Notes: generated from the letters alone by a model not told the origin. A stretch of DNA of 64,000 bases from Hymenobacter aerophilus DSM 13606 (GCF_000382225.1 NZ_KB907804.1:1-64000); one strand, 5' to 3'; counted from the first letter of the stretch, positions 50,370 through 60,800 are shown. Numbers and translations: made by a program.

Positions 50370-53300
50370 ATGAAATTTCGTCGCTATCTTCCGCTACTGC
50401 TGTTGCTGCTGGGTTTGCAGTGCTTTGTGGCGGCTTACGTGAGCAACCGCTTCGGCCAGGATCCGCAGGTGCTGCTGCGGTCGTCGGCCGCGCGGTTGCA
50501 GGACGTGCTGATGGAGGCCGAGTTTACGGGCGAGCGGGAATCGACCGATGTGCTGCAGCGGCTGGCCACGGGCCGCGTGGATTTTCGCAGCCTCACCAGC
50601 CACACCACGTACCCCACCTTCGTGTTCCGGGGTGAGCAGTTGCTTTACTGGTCCGACCACGCCGTGCGGCCCGATGTGGAGCAGGCCACCCAGCGCTACC
50701 ACGAGCGGCTGGTAGAAACCCGCTACGGCAAGTTTCTGGTGCTGCGCCACGCCGAGGGCGCCTATGTGCTGCTAACCTACATTCCGCTCGAAATCAGCTA
50801 CGGCATCAGCAACCGCTACCTGCGCGACGGCAACGGCCAGGGCATTTTCCAGGGCCAGAATGTGCGGCTGGTGGTGGAACGCACTGACTCCGGCCGGCCC
50901 CGGCTCATGTCGAACGAGGGCAACTACCTGTTTTCGGTCGAAAGCCTGCAGGCCGATGCCATTACGGGCAAATACCTGCCCCTGGGGCTGCTGCTGCTGG
51001 GCGTGGGCAGCTACGTGGCGGCTTGGCTGCTGTGGGCCCGCCGCCGGTTTGCCCACGGCCAAGCCCTGCAGGGCGTACTGCTGGTGGTGCTGCCGCTGCT
51101 GGCCCTGCGCGCGGCCATGCTGCAGCTGGGCCTGCCGTTTTCGCTGCTCGAAATCCGCCTCTTCGACCCGCGGGTGTACGCCGCCTCCTGGCTCTCGCCT
51201 TCGCTCGGCGACCTGCTGCTGAACGCGCTGCTGCTGGGCCTGGCGGCCTGGTACGCGCTGCGGCTGTTCCGGCGCTACGGTTTGCCGCGGCAGGTGCAGC
51301 AGTTGCGCCGCTGGCAGCTGCGCATGGCGCTGGGCGCCGTGGTCGTGCTTGGTTTCTGGGGGCTGCTGGAGCTGCTCTACGATTTCTACACCAGCAGCTT
51401 CAGCAACTCGCAGCTGCTGCTCGACATCACCCAGGACATTCAGGTAAGCCCGTTTAAGGCGCTGCTGGGCTTGGCTATTGTGCTGCACACCGCCAGCTAC
51501 GTGGTGGGGTTTTACATGCTGGCCCAGCTGTTTGTGCGGGTGGTGCGGCCCTCTACGCGCTACGTGGGCGTGGTGGCGCTGCTGCTGTCGGCGGTGCTGT
51601 TCCTGACGGTCGGGCTGGGCTGGCAGCTGGTGCATTGCACGCTGCTGGGCCTTACGCTGGTCTTTTTTCTGGGGCTGCGGTTTACGGGTCTGAAATCGGG
51701 AGTAGCGGCGGTAATGCCCTACCAGCTCTACCTGTTCGTGTTCGTGCTGCTGGCCCTTAGCTCGGCGGTGGGGGCGCTGGCCCTCTACGAGCACTTCAAC
51801 CGCCAGCTCACCCTCAACAAGCAAAGCCTGGCCGGCAACCTACTCACCGACAACGACCTGCAGGGTGAATACCTGCTGGTGGAGCGCGGCCGCGAAATGG
51901 CCCGCGACCCGGTGCTGCGCACCATGCTGGCCAGTCCCTTCGTCAACCTCGACCTCATCAAGCAGAAGGTGGTGAAATACTACCTGCGCGATTATTTCGA
52001 CAAGTACGAGGTGCGGGTGCTGCTGTTTCGGCCCGAGGGGCGGGGCGTGGCCATCGGCGGCAACCTGCAAACCACCCGCGACTACCTGCTGCGCAACGCC
52101 AGTCCCACCGACCACCCCAACATCTACCTGGTGCGCGACGGCAGCCGGGCCTTCAACTCGCGGCGCTACGTGGCCTTTATTGCCGTGCCCGCCCCCGAGG
52201 CCGCGCAGGGCAGCAGCACCATTGCCCTGGAGCTGACACTGAAAAAGCTGACCGCCAACAGCGTGGTGCCCGAGCTGCTGGTCGACCAGAAGTTCTTTCA
52301 GCCCCGCCTGGGCACCGACCTGAGCTACGCCGGCTACGACAAAGGCCAGCTGGTGTACAGCGAGGGCGATTTCGACTACATCAACGAGCTGCCCGCCCGG
52401 CTCTTCGACGACCCACGCCTGTTTTCCACGGGCCTCGCGCTCAACGGCTACCACCACCTGGCCGTGCGCAGTACGGGCAAGTCGGGCCGGCTGGTAGTGG
52501 TATCCACGGCCACGTACTCGTTTGTCGACTGGCTGGCCAATTTCTCATTCCTATTTCTGCTCTACAGCTTCTGCTGGCTGCTGCTGATGGGCGTTATCCT
52601 GCTGGCCCGCGGGCGCTACCGCTCGCTGCTGCGCACCAATTTCAGTACCAAAATTCAGGTGTTTCTGAACCTGGGCGTGCTGGTGCCGCTAGTGGTGGTG
52701 AGCGGCGTAATTGCCGGGCAGGTAACCAACTCCTACAAGCGCGATTTGCTGCGCTCCTACCTGCGGCGGGGCCAGGCCGTGCAGGAAAACCTGCTCAAGA
52801 ACCGGGCGCTGCTGGCCGAAGATGCCAACCGCGCCGACCTGGTGGAGCTGGCCGAAAACGTATCGGCCCTCACCGAAACCGACCTCAACCTCTACGACGC
52901 CCACGGCGAACTGCTCGTCAGCAGCCAGCCGCTCATTTTTGAGGCCAGCCTGCTGAGTACGCTGATGAACCCGCGGGCCATCACCGAGCTCAGCGAAGAC
53001 GAGCAGCCCCGCGCCCTGCTCACGGAGCGGGCCGGCACGCTTTCGTTCAACGCGCTGTACCTGCCGCTGCGCGCCAGCGTCGTGCAGGGCGGGCGGCCGG
53101 GGCCGGTACTGGGCTACGTGGGCATCCCGTTTTTCGACTCCGAAAAAGACCTCGACAACAAGCTTACCGAGCTGGTGAGCACCATTCTGAACATCTTCAC
53201 GCTGATGTTCATTCTGTTCCTGGGGCTGGCCTTCCTGGCCTCGCGCCTGCTGACCGAGCCGCTGAAGCTGCTGACCGAAAAGCTGCGCCAGACTACGCTA

Positions 53301-54119
53301 ACGGGCCAGAACGAGATGCTGGCCTACGAGTCGGACGACGAGATTGGGCTGCTGGTGCGCGAGTACAACCAGATGCTGCTCAAGCTGGAGGAAAGCAAGC
53401 AGGAGCTGGCCGTGCAGGAAAAGGAAGCTGCCTGGCGCGAAATGGCCCGGCAGGTAGCCCACGAAATCAAGAACCCGCTCACGCCCATGAAGCTGAGCCT
53501 GCAGTTTCTGCAGCGCGCCATCCAGGACAAGCGCCCCAACCTGGAGGGGCTGCTAACCAAGGTGTCGCAGACGCTGATTACGCAGATTGACGTGCTGACC
53601 GACATTGCCACCTCCTTCAGCAACTTCACCAACCTGCCCGCCATGCGGCCCGAGCGGCTCGATGTGGTGCCCATTCTGCGCCGCTGCGTGAACCTGCACC
53701 AGAGCCGGCCCGGCGGCGGCGGCATCCGCCTGACGCTGCCCCCAGGCACCGAAGCCGGCCAGTACGTGGTGTTTGCCGACGAAAGCCTGCTGGTGCGCAC
53801 CTTCAACAACCTGCTTATCAACGCCCTGCAGGCCGTGCCCGACGACCGCGCGCCCGAAGTGGTGGCCATTCTGGAGCCCCTGAGCGACGAGCCCGGCCAG
53901 GGCCGCGTGCGCATCTGCATTGCCGACAATGGCACCGGCATCCCGGCCGAGGTGCAGCCCCAGATATTCGTGCCCAACTTCACCACCAAGGAAACCGGCT
54001 CGGGCATCGGGCTGGCCGTGGCCCGGCGCGGCATCGAAAGCGCCGGCGGCCACATCTGGTTTGAAACCGAAGACGGCGTGGGCACCCGGTTCTATATTGA
54101 GCTGCCGCTGGCGGGGTGA
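50370..54119 (+). CDS. NtrY-like membrane histidine kinase, very large sensor part
   Basis: A 1249-residue sensor kinase. The N-terminal third has a membrane helix, an extracytoplasmic loop (about 25-205) and a block of six to eight helices (about 205-480). A second extracytoplasmic region (about 490-725), more helices and a third sensor loop (about 790-940) follow. Next come a HAMP domain (LASRLLTEPLKLLTEKLRQT, about 955-1010), the phospho-accepting His in VAHEIKNPLTPMKLSLQFLQ (about 1030), and an ATPase domain with FNNLLINALQAVP, ADNGTGIPAEVQPQ and TKETGSGIGLAVARRGIESA. No response regulator is adjacent, so the partner is elsewhere. The signal is unknown. Confidence 0.9.
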   Translation: MKFRRYLPLLLLLLGLQCFVAAYVSNRFGQDPQVLLRSSAARLQDVLMEAEFTGERESTDVLQRLATGRVDFRSLTSHTTYPTFVFRGEQLLYWSDHAVRPDVEQATQRYHERLVETRYGKFLVLRHAEGAYVLLTYIPLEISYGISNRYLRDGNGQGIFQGQNVRLVVERTDSGRPRLMSNEGNYLFSVESLQADAITGKYLPLGLLLLGVGSYVAAWLLWARRRFAHGQALQGVLLVVLPLLALRAAMLQLGLPFSLLEIRLFDPRVYAASWLSPSLGDLLLNALLLGLAAWYALRLFRRYGLPRQVQQLRRWQLRMALGAVVVLGFWGLLELLYDFYTSSFSNSQLLLDITQDIQVSPFKALLGLAIVLHTASYVVGFYMLAQLFVRVVRPSTRYVGVVALLLSAVLFLTVGLGWQLVHCTLLGLTLVFFLGLRFTGLKSGVAAVMPYQLYLFVFVLLALSSAVGALALYEHFNRQLTLNKQSLAGNLLTDNDLQGEYLLVERGREMARDPVLRTMLASPFVNLDLIKQKVVKYYLRDYFDKYEVRVLLFRPEGRGVAIGGNLQTTRDYLLRNASPTDHPNIYLVRDGSRAFNSRRYVAFIAVPAPEAAQGSSTIALELTLKKLTANSVVPELLVDQKFFQPRLGTDLSYAGYDKGQLVYSEGDFDYINELPARLFDDPRLFSTGLALNGYHHLAVRSTGKSGRLVVVSTATYSFVDWLANFSFLFLLYSFCWLLLMGVILLARGRYRSLLRTNFSTKIQVFLNLGVLVPLVVVSGVIAGQVTNSYKRDLLRSYLRRGQAVQENLLKNRALLAEDANRADLVELAENVSALTETDLNLYDAHGELLVSSQPLIFEASLLSTLMNPRAITELSEDEQPRALLTERAGTLSFNALYLPLRASVVQGGRPGPVLGYVGIPFFDSEKDLDNKLTELVSTILNIFTLMFILFLGLAFLASRLLTEPLKLLTEKLRQTTLTGQNEMLAYESDDEIGLLVREYNQMLLKLEESKQELAVQEKEAAWREMARQVAHEIKNPLTPMKLSLQFLQRAIQDKRPNLEGLLTKVSQTLITQIDVLTDIATSFSNFTNLPAMRPERLDVVPILRRCVNLHQSRPGGGGIRLTLPPGTEAGQYVVFADESLLVRTFNNLLINALQAVPDDRAPEVVAILEPLSDEPGQGRVRICIADNGTGIPAEVQPQIFVPNFTTKETGSGIGLAVARRGIESAGGHIWFETEDGVGTRFYIELPLAG

Positions 54120-54307
54120 TATGGGAAGTAAAAGAGAAAAGTGAAACTGTATAAGTGGCCTGACGCGCAGGAATGTTGACGCCGGCGACGGGCCTTTATT
54201 GGCGAAAACAGCCATCCGGTGCGATGCCGGATTTTATCCGGGCCGGCAGACGTTGCCGCCTGGCCCGGCGTTAGGTAGAAGCCCCACGGGAAACCGCTCT
54301 GGAATGG

Positions 54308-57300
54308 ATGATCTTTAATCTGTCCTTGCTGCTTGTTGACTTGCGGCGCCTGTGGAGGCGGCCGCTAGGGCTGCTGTGGCTATTGCTACTGCTGTTGTCC
54401 GCCGCGGCCCAGGCCCAGCAACGACCCGCGCCCGCCGCTGCCGATGCGCCGCCCAGCACCCGGCGCTGCGTGTGGGTACGGCTGGCAGCGGGGCAGGATA
54501 CCACCCTGTTCAGCCTGCCCGATACGCTGACGGTGGTGCCGGCCTCGGTGAGCCTCAACGGCCGCTCGGTAAGCTACGACCCGGCCACCGACCAGTACCG
54601 TTACGTGCGGCCCAGTTCGCGCTTTCCCAGCCCCGAGCCCGGCCGTCCCGATATTGTGCTGCCGCCCGCCGGGCCCGACTCGGTGCTCGTGTGCTACCGG
54701 GTGCTGCCGCTGCGGCTGGCCGCGCCCCGCTACCGGCGCCCCCGCAGCCTGCTCGACACGCTGGAGCTGTGGCGGCGGCCGGCGTTCGGGGAGCAGGATT
54801 TTTCGGTGAAGGAGCAGATTCTGAGCACGCCGGGCATCAACAAAACCGGCAACCTGTCGCGGGGCATCTCGTTCGGCAACGCCCAGAACGTGTTCGTCAA
54901 CTCCTCGCTCAACTTGCAGCTCGAAGGCAAGCTCACCGACAACATCGACCTGACGGCGGCTATATCCGACCAGAATGTGCCCTTCCAGCCCGAGGGCAAC
55001 ACCCAGCAGCTGCAGGAGTTCGACCGCATCTACATCACCCTCACCAACCCGCGCTGGAGCCTGACGGCCGGCGACGTGGTGCTGCGCAACAAGCCCGACT
55101 ACTTCCTGCGCTACTACAAAAACATCCAGGGCGGGGCCGGCGAGGTGAATTTCGGGCAGCTGCCGGCCGGCGGTTTTGGCGGTGGGGTAGGGGCGGGCGT
55201 CAGCAACCAGCAGCTGTTTCAGTACCCCAACGCGGCGGGCGGCAGCACCGGCACGTTCATCACCAGCCCGCCCACCGTGGCCCCGGCGGCCGGCTCGGGC
55301 CAGCAGCAGCCCGGCATCAGTCCCAGCCTGCCTACCGACCCCTACGCGCCGCGGGGCGGGGCGCTGACGCCCAACGGTACCGGGCCCAACGCCAGCCAGA
55401 GCGTAACTACCCGCCGGGCGTCCGGGGCGCGCCAGCCGCTGCTGTCGGTGGCGAAAGGGGAGGCGTTTGCCACCACGTCGGTGGCGGCGGGCGGGGCCAA
55501 GGGCAAGTTTGCCAGCATCGATATTGCGCCCCTGGAGAACGTGCAGGGCCCGTACCGGCTGCGCGGGCCCAACGGCGAGCAGTTCATCATCGTGCTGGCT
55601 AACTCCGAGCGCGTGTACCTCGATGGCCGGCTGCTGGCCCGCGGCTTCGACGCCGACTACATCATCGATTACAACCAGGCCGAGCTGACGTTTTCGCCCC
55701 GCCACCTCATCACCAGCAACACCCGCATTAAGGTCGATTACGAGTATTCCGACTTCAACTACGCCCGCTCGCTGCTCACGGCCAGCCACTACCAGCAGCT
55801 GGGCCGCCTGCAGGTGCACGCCAATTTCTACCGCGAAGCCGACAACCCCGACAACTCGCCCAACCTCACGCTCAACGACGGCCAGAAGGCCCTGCTGCGC
55901 CGCAGCGGCAACGTGAGCCGCGTAACGGCCCCCGGCGATACGCTCGTACCCTACGACCGGCGCCAGATTCAGTACCGCCGCGAAACCCAGCCCGACCCTG
56001 CCACCGGCCAGCCCGTCAGCGCGTTCGTGTATCCGCCTTTGGACACGCTGGGCCTGGTGTACAACGTGCAGTTTACCAACCTGGGGCCGGGCCAGGGTGC
56101 CTACAACCTGGGCACCACGCCCGGCGAGGCCAATGCCAACGGCCGCGTGTACACGTTTGTGGGCGCGGGCCGCGGGGCCTACGCGCCGGTGCGGGTGCTG
56201 CCCACGCCGCTCAAAAAGCAGCTCCTGACGGTGGGCACCAGCTACGCCCTCGACTCAACGGCCACCGTGTTCGTCGATCTGGCTTCCTCGGAGCTGGAGC
56301 TGAACCGCTTCGCCAACGAGGGCGAGAAGGGGCAGGCCATGCGCGTCGGCTACGTGGTGCAGGACCGGCCCGTGAACCTGCCGGGCCTCACGGGCTACCG
56401 GCTGCGCAGCAACATGGATTACGAGTACACCAGCCGCCGCTTCACGCCCATCGACCGGTACCGCGACATTGAGTTCGACCGCAACTGGAGCACCAGCAAC
56501 ACGCTCATCAGCAACAACTTCACGCCCCGCGAGGAGAATATTTTCAATGCCGGCGTGGGGCTGATAAAGGATGCCAATAATGCCCTGGGCTACCGCCTGA
56601 GCCGCCGCTACCGGGCCGGCGAGGTGAGCGGCGTGCAGCACTGGCTCGATGCGGCTCACCAGTTTGGCCGCCTGCAGGTGCGGGGCAACCTGTTTCTGCT
56701 GAACTCCGAGGCCGGCCGGCGCGAGTCGCGCTGGGCGCGGGGCGAGGCGGCGGCCCGCTACGTGGGCGGCGCCCTGGAGCCCGGCTACGCCTACCGCTTC
56801 GACAAAAACCGCGTGGCCCGCCCCGCTGGCGACTCGCTCACGTCAGCCAACTACTACGACGAGCACGCCCTGTTCGTGCAGAGCCGCGACACGGCCCGCA
56901 TCAAGTTCCGGGCTGATTACAGCTTTCGCCGCGACCAGACGCCTAACGCCGAACGCACGGAGTTGCGCGAGCGGGGCCGCGCCCACACCTGGCAGGCTAC
57001 GCTCAGCTCGCACCTGAGCGCCACCCAGGACCTCAACATCCTGGCCACCTACCGCGACCTGCTGGCCCGCGACACCGTGGGCCAGTCGCGCCCCGGTGCC
57101 CCCGCGCCCGGTTTCGTGCGCGACCGGACCGTGCTGGGCAAGCTCGATTGGAACGCCTCTTTCTGGCAGAACACCGTGCGCTCGGAGCTGAGCTACGCCG
57201 TGGGCACCGGCCGCGAGCTGCGCCGCGACTTCGCCTACCTGGCCGTGCCCAACGGCCAGGGCACCCACTACTGGAACGATTTGGACGGCGACGGCCTGCA

Positions 57301-58240
57301 GCAGAAAAACGAGTTTTTCGAGGCCCAGACGCCCGACGCGCAGTTCCGCACCTACATCAAGGTGTTTCTGCCCACCGACGACTACCTGCCCGCCTTCACC
57401 AACCGCTTCAGCTACCGCCTCACGCTCTCGGCCCCGCGCGAATGGCGCGAGGCCACCGGCTGGCGCGAGCTGCTGGGCCGCTTTAGCACGCTCACCACCG
57501 TCACGCTCGACCGCAAAAGCACCGAAAATACGCTCAACGCCCGCCTCAACCCCTTCGCCTTTCAGACCGATGACGCGCTGCTGTTGAGTTTGAACAAACT
57601 GTTGCGCAATACGCTCTACTTCAACCGCTCCAACCCTATTTTCGGGGCCGAATTCACAGTGCAGCAAACCCAGCAGAAAGTGCTGCTGACGCAGGGCTTC
57701 GACACCCGCAACCTGGCCAGCCAGAACCTGCTGCTGCGCCGCACGCTGGCCCGCTCGTTCACGGGCCGGCTCAACGGCACCCGCGCCATCCGCGAAAACC
57801 AATCCAGCTACCTGGAAACGCGTAATTTCCGGGTCGAGCAGTACGAGCTGGCGCCCGAAGTAAGCTACCAGCCGTCCACCGTCTGGCGCTTTACTACCAC
57901 CTACCTGTTCACCACCAAGCGCAACCTAGCCGGCTCCGATGTGGGCACGAAAGGCACCTTCCACGAACTGGGCCTCGAAACCCGCGTCAGCCAGGTGGGC
58001 AAGCGCACGCTCTCGGCCACCGGGCGCTACGTGGGCGTGGGCTTCGCGGGCAACCAAAGCAGCCTCGTGGGCCTGGAAATCCTCAACGCCCTGCGCCCCG
58101 GCACCAACTTCACCTGGAACCTGAACCTGGAGCAGCGCCTGAGCAACGGCCTCAACATCACGCTGGCCTACGACGGCCGCAAGCCCCAGGGCCTAGCCCC
58201 CATCCACACCGGCCGCATGCAGGTGGCGGTGCTGTTTTAA
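54308..58240 (+). CDS. Giant outer-membrane beta-barrel-like protein
   Basis: A 1310-residue exported protein (RPLGLLWLLLLLLSAAAQAQ signal). From about residue 170 it has repeating aromatic/acidic strands. Blocks such as ISFGNAQNVFVNSSLNLQLE, PRWSLTAGDVVLRNKPDYFL and LDGRLLARGFDADYIIDYNQ, then VDYEYSDFNYARSLL, recall large Bacteroidota outer-membrane proteins of SprA-like style. The last segment ends in amphipathic strands and a terminal aromatic residue (MQVAVLF), typical of barrel assembly. A Gly/Pro/Ala/Ser-rich insert without such patterning occupies about 285-400. It lies downstream of the histidine kinase but with a 187-bp gap. The function is unassigned. Confidence 0.7.
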   Translation: MIFNLSLLLVDLRRLWRRPLGLLWLLLLLLSAAAQAQQRPAPAAADAPPSTRRCVWVRLAAGQDTTLFSLPDTLTVVPASVSLNGRSVSYDPATDQYRYVRPSSRFPSPEPGRPDIVLPPAGPDSVLVCYRVLPLRLAAPRYRRPRSLLDTLELWRRPAFGEQDFSVKEQILSTPGINKTGNLSRGISFGNAQNVFVNSSLNLQLEGKLTDNIDLTAAISDQNVPFQPEGNTQQLQEFDRIYITLTNPRWSLTAGDVVLRNKPDYFLRYYKNIQGGAGEVNFGQLPAGGFGGGVGAGVSNQQLFQYPNAAGGSTGTFITSPPTVAPAAGSGQQQPGISPSLPTDPYAPRGGALTPNGTGPNASQSVTTRRASGARQPLLSVAKGEAFATTSVAAGGAKGKFASIDIAPLENVQGPYRLRGPNGEQFIIVLANSERVYLDGRLLARGFDADYIIDYNQAELTFSPRHLITSNTRIKVDYEYSDFNYARSLLTASHYQQLGRLQVHANFYREADNPDNSPNLTLNDGQKALLRRSGNVSRVTAPGDTLVPYDRRQIQYRRETQPDPATGQPVSAFVYPPLDTLGLVYNVQFTNLGPGQGAYNLGTTPGEANANGRVYTFVGAGRGAYAPVRVLPTPLKKQLLTVGTSYALDSTATVFVDLASSELELNRFANEGEKGQAMRVGYVVQDRPVNLPGLTGYRLRSNMDYEYTSRRFTPIDRYRDIEFDRNWSTSNTLISNNFTPREENIFNAGVGLIKDANNALGYRLSRRYRAGEVSGVQHWLDAAHQFGRLQVRGNLFLLNSEAGRRESRWARGEAAARYVGGALEPGYAYRFDKNRVARPAGDSLTSANYYDEHALFVQSRDTARIKFRADYSFRRDQTPNAERTELRERGRAHTWQATLSSHLSATQDLNILATYRDLLARDTVGQSRPGAPAPGFVRDRTVLGKLDWNASFWQNTVRSELSYAVGTGRELRRDFAYLAVPNGQGTHYWNDLDGDGLQQKNEFFEAQTPDAQFRTYIKVFLPTDDYLPAFTNRFSYRLTLSAPREWREATGWRELLGRFSTLTTVTLDRKSTENTLNARLNPFAFQTDDALLLSLNKLLRNTLYFNRSNPIFGAEFTVQQTQQKVLLTQGFDTRNLASQNLLLRRTLARSFTGRLNGTRAIRENQSSYLETRNFRVEQYELAPEVSYQPSTVWRFTTTYLFTTKRNLAGSDVGTKGTFHELGLETRVSQVGKRTLSATGRYVGVGFAGNQSSLVGLEILNALRPGTNFTWNLNLEQRLSNGLNITLAYDGRKPQGLAPIHTGRMQVAVLF

Positions 58241-58258
58241 TGAAAATTCTACCTGAAA

Positions 58259-58666
58259 ATGAAAAAGCATTTCCTTCTCCTCTTTCTATTAACAGGCAAT
58301 TTTGTTTCATGTATCGTAGTTGATGATAGATTAAGGGTAATCAATAAAACGAATGCTAGTATTGTGGTTGAAACTTACCAGGATACGGTTCCTAATTATG
58401 CTAATACTAATAACAAAGAATATTATCTTGAAAGGTGCATAGCTCCAAATGACAGCACAAGGTTATTTCGTCCAACTAAAGAAGGATGGCCTCAATTCGT
58501 GGAGCATGCCAATCAGAAGCAACTAAATTTGGTTATGTATTCCTGCGATACTTTAGAGAAATATTCTTCTATAGATACATTGATAATTCGCAAAATTTAT
58601 AGGAGGAAGCAGATAAATTACAGTGTTTTAAAAGGTAAGAAGCAATGGAGAATAGTCATCGAATGA
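58259..58666 (+). CDS. Small AT-rich putative lipoprotein
   Basis: A 135-residue protein whose signal ends in the lipobox FVSC (MKKHFLLLFLLTGNFVSC, Cys18). The mature part contains short beta-like stretches (LRVINKTNASIVVETYQD, LNLVMYSCDTLEKYSS) and a basic end. I recognise no family. Its DNA is markedly AT-rich, with codons such as AAT, ATA and TTA used freely, unlike all flanking genes. It starts 18 bp after the outer-membrane protein gene and converges with the hexosaminidase gene. This suggests recent acquisition from a lower-GC relative. Confidence 0.7.
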   Translation: MKKHFLLLFLLTGNFVSCIVVDDRLRVINKTNASIVVETYQDTVPNYANTNNKEYYLERCIAPNDSTRLFRPTKEGWPQFVEHANQKQLNLVMYSCDTLEKYSSIDTLIIRKIYRRKQINYSVLKGKKQWRIVIE

Positions 58667-58717
58667 ATTTATAAGATTATCAATTCTAATCATTTTGATT
58701 TGAATGTCGTGGTTATA

Positions 58718-60775
58718 CTACCGCAACTCTACCAACCGCCGGATAGCCGGCAGCACCGCCAGCTCCGTCTGTCCGGCCGGCTTATTTAAGGCATCCAGCT
58801 GTTTCAGCGCGCTGGCCTGCCACTCGGTATCGGGTTGTTGCTGCTTTTCCAGCAGTGCCAGCCGCTCCAGGCCCAGGGCGGCGGCGGCGCTCAGGGCGGC
58901 CGAGAGCGGGGCGTACTCGGTGAGGGTGGGAGAGGAGCCCAGCCGCGGAATCAGTTTAGAGTGGTTGGCCTGCCAGGTTTGTAGCTGCTGGCGCATGGCT
59001 AGAGCAGTTCGGCGGCTGTCGGCAACTAGAAATATAGGTCCGTAGGAATCCGAATTCGTATAAATCCTTAAGCTGTCAACCATACAGTTGAAGTCGCGGG
59101 CCACGTCCGATTCGGCCGGGGCGGCATCGACGAGGCGGTTGAGGGGCGTGCTGGGCGTGTAGGTGAAGCCCTGGAAGTGGCGCTTGTACTCCTTGACGGG
59201 CTCCAGCACCTGAGCCAGCGTGCGCAACGTGCCCACGTCGGTGGGGCCGGCCAGCTGCCGCAGCAGCTGCTCGGGGGCGTTGCGGTGCTGCAGCCCCAGG
59301 CCCTCCAGCTGCCGCGACACGGCGGCCAGGCGGCGGTACATATCGGCGGTATTGTTCACGTCGCGGGCCGACCACAGCCGCTCGGCCACGGCGGCGGCGC
59401 GGGGCCAGATGCGCGAATCGACAATCACGCTGTCGGCAAACTCGCTCCACATGGCGGCTTCGCCACCCAGAATCAGCTTCTGCTGCGCCGGGGTCAGCGG
59501 GTTGTCGGCCGGCAGCGGGTCGGTGCCGTAGGCGTTGGCGGCCGACAGGTTAAGGTCGAGGTAGTAGCCGTTGGAAAGAATGGTTGGGTTGCCGGCTTTG
59601 GCGGCATCGTAGAGGCCCTTTTTGCCCCGCCAGCTCTGGATGGCGGCACTCTTGGGCAGGCCGGGGCCCAGGATTTCGTCCCAGCCCACCATCTGCTTGT
59701 GGTACTTGGTGAGGATGGTGAGCACCCGGCGGTTGAAATAGGTTTGCAGCGCGTGCTTGTCGAGGGTTCTGCCATCCGATTTCAACATCTTCTTCGCCTT
59801 GGCAAACGCCATGATGCGCGGGTTGCCCCGCCACTGTCGCCCGTCGTTTTCGTCGCCTCCGATGTGGAAGTAGGGGTCGGGAAACAGGGCCGTCATCTCC
59901 CCAAACAGGGTGTCGAGCAGTTGGTAAGTGGTTTCTTTGGTCGGGTCGAAGGCCACGTTGGCCAGGCGCCAGCTCTGGTACACGGTTTTGTAGAGCGTGT
60001 CGCCGGAGGCCAGAATGGGGTAGGCCGCCTGCCAGGCGATGGTGTGGCCGGGCACGTCGAACTCGGGCAGCACCCGGATGCCGCGGGCAGCGGCGTAGCG
60101 CAGCACCTCGCGCACCTCATCCTGGGTGTAGTACTGCCCGCTCACTTCGTGCAGGCGGGGCAGCGTTTTGCTTTCCACCCGAAACCCCTGGTCATCAGAA
60201 AGGTGCCAGTGCAGCACGTTGAGCTTGACGGCCGCCATGGCATCGAGGTTGCGCTTGATGACGCTGACGGGCATAAAGTGCCGGGCCGCGTCCATCAGCA
60301 GCCCCCGCCAGGCAAAGCGCGGCTGGTCCTGAATATCAACTTCGGGCAGCAATACGTTGCGGCCGGCGGCCTGGGGCAGCTGCTCCAGCGTGGCCAAGGC
60401 CCGCAGCACGCCCAGGCTGGTGGGCGCGTCAATCGTGATGCCGCTGGGCGTTACGCGCAGGCTGTAGCGCTCCTCGTCGAACAGCTCGGCCCGGCCCACC
60501 TTGCCGTAGTTGATTTGCAGCGGCAGCGAAGCCGCTGATTGATTTCTGGCCGGCACGTTCAGCCCCAGCCGCGCCAGGGTGCGGGTTACGGCGGCGGCAG
60601 TAAGCGAGTCGGGCGGGCCCTGAAACAGCGGCCGCAGCGCAGTTTTGGGCTTCAGCGTGGCCGTACCCCAACGCACGGTGGTGGGCACCGGCAGCAGGTT
60701 GCGGGTGTCGGCAGTGGGCTGGCTGAACCCCGGGCGGGCCAGCAGAATGACAAGCAGCAGCAGAAATGAACGCAT
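58718..60775 (-). CDS. Secreted beta-N-acetylhexosaminidase (GH20)
   Basis: This enzyme removes terminal N-acetylglucosamine or galactosamine from glycans such as chitin or host glycans. It has 685 residues from ATG at 60775 (MRSFLLLLVILLARPGFSQP, signal peptide); the frame continues to a TTG two codons upstream. A GH20b domain (about 25-150) precedes the catalytic barrel. Family markers are RFAWRGLLMDAARHFMPVSV, LNVLHWHLSDDQGFRVESKT and the catalytic Asp-Glu pair in YFHIGGDENDGRQW (about 309). WDEILGPGLPKSAAIQSWRG and GGEAAMWSEFAD follow, all standard. The last 130 residues are a non-catalytic tail. Confidence 0.93.
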   Translation of the reverse strand: MRSFLLLLVILLARPGFSQPTADTRNLLPVPTTVRWGTATLKPKTALRPLFQGPPDSLTAAAVTRTLARLGLNVPARNQSAASLPLQINYGKVGRAELFDEERYSLRVTPSGITIDAPTSLGVLRALATLEQLPQAAGRNVLLPEVDIQDQPRFAWRGLLMDAARHFMPVSVIKRNLDAMAAVKLNVLHWHLSDDQGFRVESKTLPRLHEVSGQYYTQDEVREVLRYAAARGIRVLPEFDVPGHTIAWQAAYPILASGDTLYKTVYQSWRLANVAFDPTKETTYQLLDTLFGEMTALFPDPYFHIGGDENDGRQWRGNPRIMAFAKAKKMLKSDGRTLDKHALQTYFNRRVLTILTKYHKQMVGWDEILGPGLPKSAAIQSWRGKKGLYDAAKAGNPTILSNGYYLDLNLSAANAYGTDPLPADNPLTPAQQKLILGGEAAMWSEFADSVIVDSRIWPRAAAVAERLWSARDVNNTADMYRRLAAVSRQLEGLGLQHRNAPEQLLRQLAGPTDVGTLRTLAQVLEPVKEYKRHFQGFTYTPSTPLNRLVDAAPAESDVARDFNCMVDSLRIYTNSDSYGPIFLVADSRRTALAMRQQLQTWQANHSKLIPRLGSSPTLTEYAPLSAALSAAAALGLERLALLEKQQQPDTEWQASALKQLDALNKPAGQTELAVLPAIRRLVELR

Positions 60776-60800
60776 GGGCAAGGCAGGCGGGTGGTACTGC

